Under the pieces are notes generated by a model. The model worked only from the letters and a program-made list of their open reading frames with translations. It was not told the origin of the DNA and made no database searches. 64,000 bases of DNA from Lonicera japonica. Lineage: Eukaryota; Streptophyta; Magnoliopsida; Dipsacales; Caprifoliaceae. Where the stretch lies: the NCBI GenBank assembly GCA_021464415.1, contig CM038467.1:27397248-27461247 (forward strand), in the 5' to 3' direction. Made by a program: the position numbers and the translations under genes. Each line of letters starts with the position of its first letter. Positions within the stretch are counted from its first letter, which is position 1. Positions 37,113-45,973 of this stretch are shown here, one piece after another.

Positions 37113-39550
37113 TTTTTCTTTTTTTTTAAAACAAATGAACCACTTTATTCCAATAAATCACTCAACAAAACATCCGATAAAAAAGGAGGGGAACATGCTC
37201 CCAAACCACTCGACCAGACTCAAAATTAGCATCCCTAGCTATGTGGCGGGCTGCATAATTTGTTGATCTTAGGATAAACTGAAAAAAACATTGATTTAGA
37301 TTTTTAATAAAGTTCTACAATCTTGAAAAATCAAATCGGCCATGGTGTCACGGGGTGCTTCCCAACAGCACTCGTGACTGGCTACACTTCAACGACACAG
37401 TGCACGCGCCCGAGTGCAACACAACCCAACAAGAGATCCAGCACCAGCACAACCAGGTCGTCAAGCATCATCTAATTTTAGATTTATGCTTAGGCTAGTT
37501 TTTTGGAGAAGTGTATTCTCATATGTAAATATTATTTCCATGTAAATAGATTTAGGAATTTCCTTTGTAATCATGTCCTTGTAACTTGTGTGAGCCAACG
37601 TACACTGCTACAACTTTGGTATTTTTATTAAGTGGTTATATGTAGGGATAAAACTATATGCCTCACATCTGAGTTGCCTATCAATGCACGTTGTCTAGCA
37701 CGCTGTTTCAAGCTCTTACTTTCTTTCATACTATAATAACTTTCCATGTAATCAAGTTTAATGCAATGAAGTGATTTCAATTTATGCTCAAGCTCTTTTT
37801 AAATTACTGTTGTTGCGTGTTGTTTGTTGATTGTAAATAAAATTCGATTGAACTCAACCAAGCTATCGGTTAGCACGGTCGCTCACGCAGCCTCCTTTGT
37901 GCCATTAAATGACGCCCCGTGACACATGGACACGTCTTCTCTTTCTTTCGCAATAACTTGAACCACAAGCTGTGAGTCACATTCAAGTATTACGTAATTT
38001 TCTACCCGTTGTTTCAACCAACTTAAGATTTCACGGACACCTATAGCTTCAGCGATAAGAGACGACATTAGACCTTCTTTGATCCCCTGCACCGCTGCTA
38101 TGAATTTGCCACAAGAATCTCGCAAAACACCTCCAAAACTAGTACTTTTCTGACCTACAAATGTGCTCGAATCCAAATTCCATTTCTTCCAACACGTTCT
38201 AGGTTTCTACCATGTTTTTGGAATACTATGTTGCTGCGTCTTTTGTTGTTTTCTACTTCTCTTATGCGTTTCTAGCCACTGTCTACGATCGTCGATAGCT
38301 TAGGCAACAATTTGAGCCAGAGCCACGTTCCACCACTGGATAAATGAGCGCGCTGAATTGGCATGATCATGTATCTGTGAATAATTCCAGCAGTCTCGAG
38401 CTTTGGGGGCATTGAATAATGGCATGGTAATCATCTCCATCTTATACATTACAGATTGGACAGCTGGTCTCAATAATAATGTACCGCTTTTTGAGAGCTA
38501 CACATGAGGGTAAACAACCTGTGAGTACACGCCAAAGTAAATTACGCATTTTAGGGTGTACTTGAACCAACCAGACCTCCTTCCAACGAGTAACTGGCGA
38601 TAATACAGCAATATTCGCCATGTTGAGCAGCCTTCTATAACCATTACGGACCGTATATTGGCCCTTTGCATCCCATTGCCAGTACTACTTATCTGGTTCG
38701 CAGCGAATTGAGAGAAGGATTTTTAAAATTTCATTTACATCCCTCTCATCAAATATATTTTTAATGGCTTGCACATCCCATTTACTGCTCCTATTAATTC
38801 TAATCGCTGACATTGTTGCATCTTCTAAGTCATCAAAAAACTCTGTTTCAATATACAGATTGTCATCATTATTGAGCCATGGATACCCTAAAATCAGTAT
38901 ATTAGTACCGCTCCCCACTTGAATACGCGCACCTTCTCGAATAAATTGTTGAGATGATAAAATACTCCGCCAAATGTAACTAGGATTGTGCCCTATTTTT
39001 GCTTTCAAAAAATTGCTATTAGGATAATATCTAGCTTTGTAAATACGAGCAACAAGAGAAGCCTCATTAGAAAGAAGTTTCCATCCTTGTTTGGCAAGCA
39101 TAGCAATATTAAAACACCTAAAATCACGAAAACCCAAACCGCCTTCCATTTTATGAGCACACATACTGTTCCACTTTTTCCACCTCACACCTCCTCCATG
39201 ATTCGATCTCGAACCCCACCAAAAGCTATTCATCAACCTTTCCAGCTCTACACAAAGGATGACCGGAAGTAAAAATACTCACATTACATGACTAGGAAGA
39301 GCTTGCACTACCGACTTTAACAATACCTCATTTCCCGCTCTAGAAAGCATTTTATTTCTCCACTCTTGCAGTCTTTTCAAAACTTTTTCTTTGACAAACG
39401 TGAATACATCCCACTTATTACGGCCAATAAGAGACGGCGTTCCTAAATATTTGCCATGATTCAAACAAATTAGGCCCCTAAAAGCTCACTGATATTTTTC
39501 CTCAAATCTTCAGTTGTATTAGGGCTGAACAAAATATAAGTCTCTATCTT
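37113..39550 (-). mobile_element. 5'-truncated L1 LINE (ORF2 C-terminus with RNase H)
   Basis: Minus-strand remnant of an L1 ORF2. From about 39545 downward it reads LFSPNTTEDL, NHGKYLGTPSLIGRNK, EVLLKSVVQALPSHVM, FWWGSRSNHGGGVRWKKW, EGGLGFRDFRCFNIAMLAKQ, then a zf-RVT-like part and an RNase H domain (FGGVLRDSCGKFIAAV, ILECDSQLVV, RSTNYAARHIARDANFE). It ends in an A-rich tail on the minus strand near 37113. Several stops and frame breaks show it is dead. A solo LTR interrupts the RNase H part at 37346-37924. Confidence 0.88.
37346..37924. mobile_element. Solo LTR nested in the L1
   Basis: A 579-bp block starting TGTCACGGGG and ending with its inverse CCCCGTGACA, with perfect 5-bp duplication CATGG (37341-37345 and 37925-37929). 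TG...CA ends, the 10-bp terminal inverse and the 5-bp target support a solo LTR. The L1 RNase H reading resumes on the other side. Confidence 0.88.
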
Positions 39551-40052
39551 TTAATTAGTAAATGACTTCCCTTTTTTATTAATCAATTTCTAAATCTCGC
39601 TCTCTAAAAGACAAATACACCCACCCCCAACTTCATCATACTCCGGCACCCCCTTTGGCCATTGTCATATCGGCCACCACTATATGTTTATTTTCTCTCT
39701 CTAAAAAATAAAACCCAAATCCTTCACCACCCTCATTAGTCTTTATCTCCCTCTCTCAAAATGGAAACTCAAACTCACTACCATTCCATTCCCACCCAAA
39801 CTCACAAGTCACAACCACCATCATATCATTAAATTTTCTTTCTAAAATTGAAGACTCAAAACCACCACCACCTTTACCATAACTTTCTCTCTCAAAAATA
39901 TAAATTTAAACTCACAACCACCCAAATCCAACTCTTACCTCCCACGTCTCTCCTTAACTTTCTTATTATAAAACACAACCCCCCACCCCGAAATCCACTC
40001 CGACCCCTTTAGCCCACGCTCCACCACCATCCCACCTCCCACTATCCACAGC
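39551..40052. other. Pyrimidine/CA-rich low-complexity tract
   Basis: Dominated by CTCTCTCT, CCACC and ACCCACC motifs. No gene or repeat border identified. Confidence 0.5.
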
Positions 40053-40636
40053 CAATGGCGGATCCAAGATTTTATGTTAATGAAGGCACTTAAGAATTTT
40101 TCTTTTTATATAAAAATAGAAGTAAAACTTATTATATATATATAGTGAAACTTTAACTATCTTATTAAATTTATAACATTTTATTAAGGGTACGGCTATT
40201 GATAATCTAAATAATTCCTTTAATTAGTACTTTAAAATCTATTAATTTATTAAGTGCTAGAGGACATACTTGCAATCAAACACTAATGATCGTTAATTTA
40301 TATATTAAGTAATTTAAAAAATGCACGATATGTAAATAAATTGGAGAATAACTAAACATGACTCACTTTACTAATATAGTTATCCGTTTCCGTAATATTA
40401 TAAAACATGTATAATATAGTTATCCGTTTTTGTAATATTATAAAACATGTATAATATAGTTATCCGTTTCCGTAATATTATAAAACATGTATAATATAGT
40501 TATCCGTTTCTGTAATATTATAAAACATGTATAATATAGTTATCCGTTTCTGTAATATTATAAAACTATGTATATAAAAAATATTTGAGCGGGGTCACGT
40601 GCCCTTACTCGCTCTCATGTAAATCTACCAATGCCC
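40053..40636. mobile_element. Possible degraded DNA transposon relic
   Basis: Begins CAATGGCGGATCCAAGATTT and ends with a degenerate inverse (GTAAATCTACCAATG), preceded by GGGTCACGTGCCC. This resembles plant elements with GGCGGATCCA termini, but no clean target duplication is visible. It contains the 40-bp minisatellite. Confidence 0.4.
40374..40573. repeat. 40-bp minisatellite, five copies
   Basis: Units start ATATAGTTATCCGTTT at 40374, 40414, 40454, 40494 and 40534; they differ mainly by C/T changes in the CCGTTT[C/T][C/T]GT segment. Confidence 0.95.
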
Positions 40637-41978
40637 ATATGCACTGCAACTCTATTACTTTATATATCTTTAAAAATAAAAATCAAAACCCACCTACATC
40701 AACTTCGTTTCTGATTCTAAATCTTATATGAAGTCTTCAAATGACTTAACCATATAGTAACCTAAAAGATACTCCATATAATATAATTTATTTTGTGAGC
40801 TATCTATGCGTAAGATAATAAATCAATTTTATTTCGGAGCCAAAATCTATAGAATAGCTTCACATAACTATGTTACACATTTCAAAATTTTAGAGTTAGG
40901 CTGATAAATAAAGTGAGATAAAAAATTTGTTTAGTTGGGTACCACAATTTACGTTAATGTTAGCGCTGGGTTCGACTAGAAGCTCCTCAGGTCGAATTCC
41001 GGCAGTTGCAACGGGTGGCCAGCGACTGGCCATTGTTCCGCGAATAAAGATTAGTTGAGATGTGCAAAAGTTGATCCAAACACTTTGTGATACTAAAATG
41101 TATCTGAAAAACAAATACTATACCAATCTTACTATGCGGAGTTAAGACCGATTCAAACAATTAGAAAGCCGGTCGCTCTTTAACTAAGACTGATGTGAAT
41201 AAAATAAGATGGATTAATGAAGGGCGCCAGAATAATTGAGAACAAAGACAGAAAGAGCAAACATGTCAAAGCAAATGTTGACTGCAATTTTGGTAACTAC
41301 ATACAAAAAGTACATTTCTTTTCCTGTAACTATTTTTCCGGCAGTGCCTTGCTTGTATTTTTCTTGGTCAGACTGCCGCACATGTAATTTCTTTGACGTA
41401 TCATAAGGAGCAATTATTTTTAAATTTTAAAAATGTATTAGGGAGAAATAATTATAGTTAATTTTTAAGATATTTTTTAAATAGTTAATAGACCTTTTGA
41501 CATACGTTACGAGTTACAAGTTATTGGATAAAATGATCAAAAGAACAAATGAATAATTTAACCTTATGTATGGGAGAAAAGAAGAGAAAATTTATCTTTT
41601 CTCTAGTTTAATTTTTTTTTTTACGGAAAGAGAAAGAGAGAAAAATGTATTTAAAAATATTTGATTAACCATTTTATCTTTAAAATATATAACATATTTT
41701 AAAAAAATGATATTTTCTATTTCTTTAACTCACATACATAAAGGGTAAAAAAACATTTTCTTTCATTTTAAACTTTCAAACAGATTATAAAAAATAAATT
41801 TAATTTTTCTATCTCACAATAATTTTACTCATGTCTGTCATAAATTTCCAAATAGAGGATCACCATTTGACAATTTTTAAAAAAATTATGTTATACTAAC
41901 TTATAAATCTTATTACATATTTTTATCAAATGTGTTAAACGAGTTATATTCGGTAAAAATAGTTAAAAAGATTTGTAA
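40637..41978. other. Spacer, no gene seen
   Basis: Mostly AT-rich. A small GC-rich island at about 40970-41045 has a minus-strand frame GTMASRWPPVATAGIRPEEL flanked by GAATTCCGG; its origin is not recognised. Confidence 0.4.
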
Positions 41979-42530
41979 GGCCATCTCCATTGCAAAGGCT
42001 AAATGACCAAATTTGGCTTTTTCATTGCTTTATTGGGTAAGGCAAAAAGGTAAAAATAAAGTTAAAAGTGTAAACCAAAGCCAAAGATAGCTCCCGACAA
42101 AATTTTAGCTCGGACGATCGATCAAGAGTCGGGGCAGAGTGGAAAAGACTCTCACGACACATTTTGTGTCGTGAGAAATAAATCATCTTTGGCCGATCAA
42201 TGATGTGTCGTGCGACACATCATTGAAAATCCCTTGGACGATATATGATTGATCGTGGAATACAAAAATTATTCGGACGATATATGATTGATCGTGGGAC
42301 AAATGGAAGAAGAAAAAAAAAGTAATGCCTGCCACGACACATGATGTGTCGTGGCTATCAAAACCATGGCCCGATGGATCATATATCGTGCGATAGCTTC
42401 ATGTCCTGGCTCGACAATTCATAAATCATGCGAGGTAAATTTACACTTCTTCCGCTGCGCCTCTCCATTTTTGAATAGTGTAAATATACCATTTTAATAT
42501 ACCTTTTTACCTTAGCCATTAAAGATGGTC
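41979..42530. mobile_element. Dyad-rich MITE, copy 2
   Basis: A 552-bp element flanked by TAA (41976-41978 and 42531-42533), ends GGCCATCTCCATTGC and the inverse of GACCATCTTTAATGG. The interior holds at least five near-palindromes built on CACGACACAT / ATGTGTCGTG and GACGATATATGATTGATCGT; the GGACGATATATGATTGATCG unit occurs twice (about 42236 and 42274). Confidence 0.88.
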
Positions 42531-42789
42531 TAAGCAAGAAAAACGTTGCTTTTTAAAATTAAGCGGGTATTTTACCACTTATATGCAATAATTTGTTAGC
42601 TATTTATGTTGTTTATTACACTGTAATTTTCCCTGAACAAGCATTCCGCAAAGATAAAAGAAGCAGAATCTAATGGCGCCTCTCTTTTCAAATTAGCCTT
42701 TCATCTCCCAGTTTTGCACACACACAAACAAACAGAGACATCTATTTCACATTTACTCACAGTGAAAGACATCGATTGAATTCGAGAGA

Positions 42790-42963
42790 ATGATTCTGAG
42801 AACACCACCCCCGAGAAAACGGAAAGCCGATTCGGTTCCGCTCGACAATAGCCCCAACTTCGATCGCCGTCTCGTTATCTACGAGGATCGTCCGGTGCCA
42901 CCGGAATCATCATCTCCTCAACCTTCCGAACCCTTGCTCTGCACTTACCAATGCCGCCAAACG
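42790..42963 (+). CDS. First exon of a MAD1-like spindle checkpoint gene
   Basis: An open frame from ATG at 42790 encodes MILRTPPPRKRKADS, then VIYEDRPVPPESS and LCTYQCRQ, and meets a donor after codon 58 (ACG before GTACTT at 42964). This N-terminus matches my recollection of plant MAD1, a coiled-coil kinetochore/nuclear pore protein of the mitotic checkpoint. A 5' UTR-like leader precedes it. No downstream exon is recognisable up to 53 kb: the presumed intron is filled with repeats and several retroelements, and the next gene is on the other strand. It could be an orphan exon of a disrupted gene or a gene with a very long intron. Confidence 0.6.
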
Positions 42964-44222
42964 GTACTTCATTGCTTCTATTCTCAATTTTGTATCATTT
43001 GTATACTAATAGCCAATATACACATACGCACAGACAAGTCTTCAGTTCTCTTCATGCGTATTGTTTTCGATTAATTACCTGCTTGTTGAGCTCTTAATTT
43101 TATTATTATGACCTAGGTGGATTGAATCTTTCTGTATGAACTACAATCACGAGGATCAAGTTTTTATTCTCAATTTATATCATTGTTATACAAACAGATA
43201 AATATACACAGCCGTGCACACTGTTAGAATATTCTCCATGTTTTCCTCCTCCCATGTTTTCCTCTTTGTTCCCCTCTCCCTATTTTCCTCCCCTTTTCTC
43301 TCCTTATTTTTCTCCATGTTTTTAGGTTGTCTTATAATTTGTTTTCCCTTTGTATCACTATATATTTGTTAGTCTTGTATTGTAAAGAAATGGAGTGATT
43401 GTAACAATGTAACCCCTTGTGAATTTCTTGCTCATTAATATAATTTCTCTATTTCAATGTTGTATAATTTATCATGGTATCAGAGCTGTAAGATCCTCAA
43501 GCCTTTTCGTTCACCGGCGGGCGATGTATTTCGTCGTCCGCCGGACCTCCAAACCTCGATGTCACCCATCACAGCATTTAGCCGTCTTCTTGTCATCCAC
43601 CACGCAACTTCAACCACCATTAAACCCCACTAAACCCACCCGCTGCCAACACTTTCATTCTCAGACGATCCAATTCTTTTTTTATTCAGACGATCCAATT
43701 TTTCTTTTCTCAAATTTTTTACCTAGATTTTTTATTCCAGTTTTTCTACTCAGACCAAATTTTCTATTCCTGTTTCAGTTTTTACCAAGTTCTTCCTTTG
43801 AGAAATTTTCTATTAATCTAAAATCTATCCAGCGTTCCGGATTCACCTCAATCCCCCATCCCCCATCCATTAATCTGCTTTCCACGTGCAAGTATGGGGT
43901 TGCACGTCCATGTCCATCCATTAATCTGCTCTCCACGTACAAGTATGGGGTTGTACGTGAGGGAGGGTGTTAAGCATGATATTTTATCCTTTCATATTTT
44001 ATTTTACCAATTCTCTATTTTACACCATGTCTTCCACCTCCCGTTACATGCGGGACCTATAAAAATCCTCAAAAAAAAACAAAAAAAAACAAAAAAACAA
44101 AAAAACAAAAAAAAAATTCCTCCACCAATTCTCTCTCTAGTCTCTAGAATCTATTTCCCGCCGATCTAGATATAGCACTTTTCTCCCAAAAATACCCTCA
44201 ATCTTTCCCCAAAATTTCATCC

Positions 44223-44468
44223 ATGTCCTCCTCTCTGTCCCTCCCCACCTCAAACCCCCAGACCAACGCTAACACCGCCCCATCCCCTCCCTCTTCAATC
44301 ACCCCAGCCCTGCGCTTGTTCGCCACGCGCCTCTCTGAATCCCTCCGGCGCGCCCTCTCGCAGTGCCTTCCGTGGCACGAGCTCGTCGACCGCACCGGAT
44401 TCTCCCGGCCGGACTCCGTCACCGAGGCCACCTCGCGCGTGCGCAAGCACCTCTCCTACTTCCGCACT
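44223..44468 (+). pseudogene. Captured PRA1 family (prenylated Rab acceptor) fragment
   Basis: Eighty-two codons open from ATG at 44223 match the N-terminal region of plant PRA1-B proteins: SNPQT, ITPALRLFATRLSESLRRAL, PWHELVDRTGFSRPDSVTEA, then RVRKHLSYF. Intact PRA1 proteins are about 200 residues with membrane segments after this point; these are missing and the frame runs into retroelement sequence. The GC content is clearly higher than in the surrounding LTR element. It is a transduplicated host gene fragment. Confidence 0.8.
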
Positions 44469-44575
44469 CTACAATCAGCTGATCTCTTCACCAAATCACA
44501 TGTGACTTCTCGCTTTCAATTTCTGGTGTCCAAGCTCCGCATGCTTTCCCAGCCCTCCTGAGCTTGAGGGGGGGT
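44469..44575 (+). pseudogene. Copia RNase H C-terminal scrap
   Basis: In frame with the PRA1 piece, QSADLFTKSHVTSRFQFLVS and KLRML are the typical end of Copia polyproteins (ADLFTK...RF..L..KL). A stop and a polypurine-type GAGCTTGAGGGGGG follow, directly before an LTR-like TGTTAAAATATT. Confidence 0.8.
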
Positions 44576-45624
44576 GTTAAAATATTATTTCTCCTTTTCT
44601 CTCTTTCTTTTCCATGTATTTAGGCTCCATGTTTTAGGCTTCCATTATTCCATGTTTGTAGGCTTTGCTTTTCTCTTTCTCCTTTCCATGTTTTGCTCCA
44701 TGTTTCTAGGCTTTCTCTTCTCTCTTGTTTCTCACTTGTATATATATACAGAGATTTCTCTCATTGTAAAACACACAATTAATACATACAAAACATTCAT
44801 TTTCTCTCACTCTCTCTAGATATAGCACTTTTATACGTACTGCTATACGTACTGCTCGCGTATTCAGATCAAGTTTTTATTTCCTCCGGAAATTCTACAC
44901 CGGACCTCGCCGTTCTGTCGGCTCCCGTCATCGCCGTTCCGTCGGCTCCCGTCATCGCCGTTCCGTCGGCTCCTGTTATTTTCGTTACCGCCGTTCCGTC
45001 TGCCCCCCACCGCCGTTCCGCTGTTTGGTAGCTTCCTCACCTCTTCAAACTCAAGTTGGTCTCTTCATACCCCCTTGAGTTTGAGGGGGGGTGTTAGAAT
45101 ATTCTCCATGTTTTCCTCCTCCCATGTTTTCCTCTTTGTTCCCCTCTCCCTATTTTCCTCCCCTTTTCTCTCCTTATTTTTCTCCATGTTTTTAGGTTGT
45201 CTTATAATTTGTTTTCCCTTTGTATCACTATATATTTGTTAGTCTTGTATTGTAAAGAAATGGAGTGATTGTAACAATGTAACCCCTTGTGAATTTCTTG
45301 CTCATTAATATAATTTCTCTATTTCAATGTTGTATAATTTATCACACACAAGCCTTCAACTTTGTTCGTGTTTATTGTTTTCGATTAGATACCTGTTTTT
45401 TGAGTTCTTATTTTATATATTACGAAAAATCCTGCTTCCTTTACTATCTTATATCTTTTCAATTTGTATCATTGGTATACAAACAGCCAATATACACATA
45501 CAATGCACACACAAGTCTTCAAATTTGTTCATGCTTATTGTTTTCGATTAAATTCCTGCGTGTTGGGAGATATTATTTTATTAGGCTGTGAACAATCCTG
45601 TTCATATTACTACTGTGACCTAAG

Positions 45625-45968
45625 TCAGTTCTAAAAGCAGGGGTTAAGGGAGTTTCAAAAATTCCTTTAAATCGATGGTCAATAGGAGGAGTTACACTAG
45701 AAGAGGATACCGGATTTGCAATCAACTAGTGCTTAATCCAGTCAAACTGAGTATTGAAGATATTGGTTAAAGCTTGAATGGAAGATTGAATAAATCCTAA
45801 CTTACCATCAAGTTCACCTTGCTTGGCTTCAATTAAATCATGCTTAGCTTCCAATTCTTTCAAGGGCACAAACATCGCGGCCTGATTTACTTCCACCTGC
45901 TCCCAAAGTTGATTTACATTTTACAACCACACCACCAGCCATTCCGATGCACAGTAACGGTCAAGGAA
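45625..45968 (-). pseudogene. LTR retrotransposon gag remnant, minus strand
   Basis: On the minus strand the sequence reads WEQVEVNQAAMFVPLKELEA, KHDLIEAKQGELDGKLGFIQ and, after a stop, PPIDHRFKGIFETPLTPAF. This resembles the start of Gypsy gag. It is preceded (across the inserted Copia element) by GGTATCAGAG near 48890, a likely primer-binding site, and by LTR-like sequence at 48900-49230. Confidence 0.55.
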
Positions 45969-45973
45969 AGTAC

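Larger units (their letters stand above)
43222..45344 (+). mobile_element. Young non-autonomous LTR retrotransposon with captured gene
   Basis: LTRs of 253 bp at 43222-43474 and 45092-45344 appear identical base for base, starting TGTTAGAATATT and ending TTTATCA, with 5-bp duplication CACAC (43217-43221 and 45345-45349). A primer-binding site TGGTATCAGAGC (initiator tRNA-Met type) follows the 5' LTR at 43475; a purine-rich TTTGAGGGGGGG precedes the 3' LTR. The 1.6-kb interior has no gag or pol. Instead it is a mosaic: a pyrimidine-rich leader, a PRA1-like gene piece (44223-44468), the end of a Copia RNase H (44469-44561) with its own polypurine tract, and an LTR-like piece starting TGTTAAAATATT. 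Identical LTRs mean a recent insertion. Confidence 0.92.
42985..45570. repeat. Three tandem intronic units, the middle one split by an LTR element
   Basis: Related blocks with CAATTTGTATCAT, ATACAAACAGCCAATATACA and GTATTGTTTTCGATTA motifs occur at 42985-43090, at 43165-43221 plus 45345-45430, and at 45455-45570. The middle unit is interrupted exactly by the LTR retrotransposon at 43222-45344. Confidence 0.8.

Noticed and set aside
40970..41045. GC-rich island with EcoRI-like GAATTCCGG
   Set aside because: Considered vector or organelle contamination, but too short and unmatched to anything I recognise; left unassigned.
42120..42360. CRISPR-like array of short repeats
   Set aside because: Spacing is irregular, the repeats are palindromic MITE-internal motifs, and the genome is a plant's.
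43419..43973. 184-codon plus-strand frame
   Set aside because: Begins inside the 5' LTR and runs through the pyrimidine-rich leader of the retroelement; composition is simple and the LTR part is repeated at 45289.
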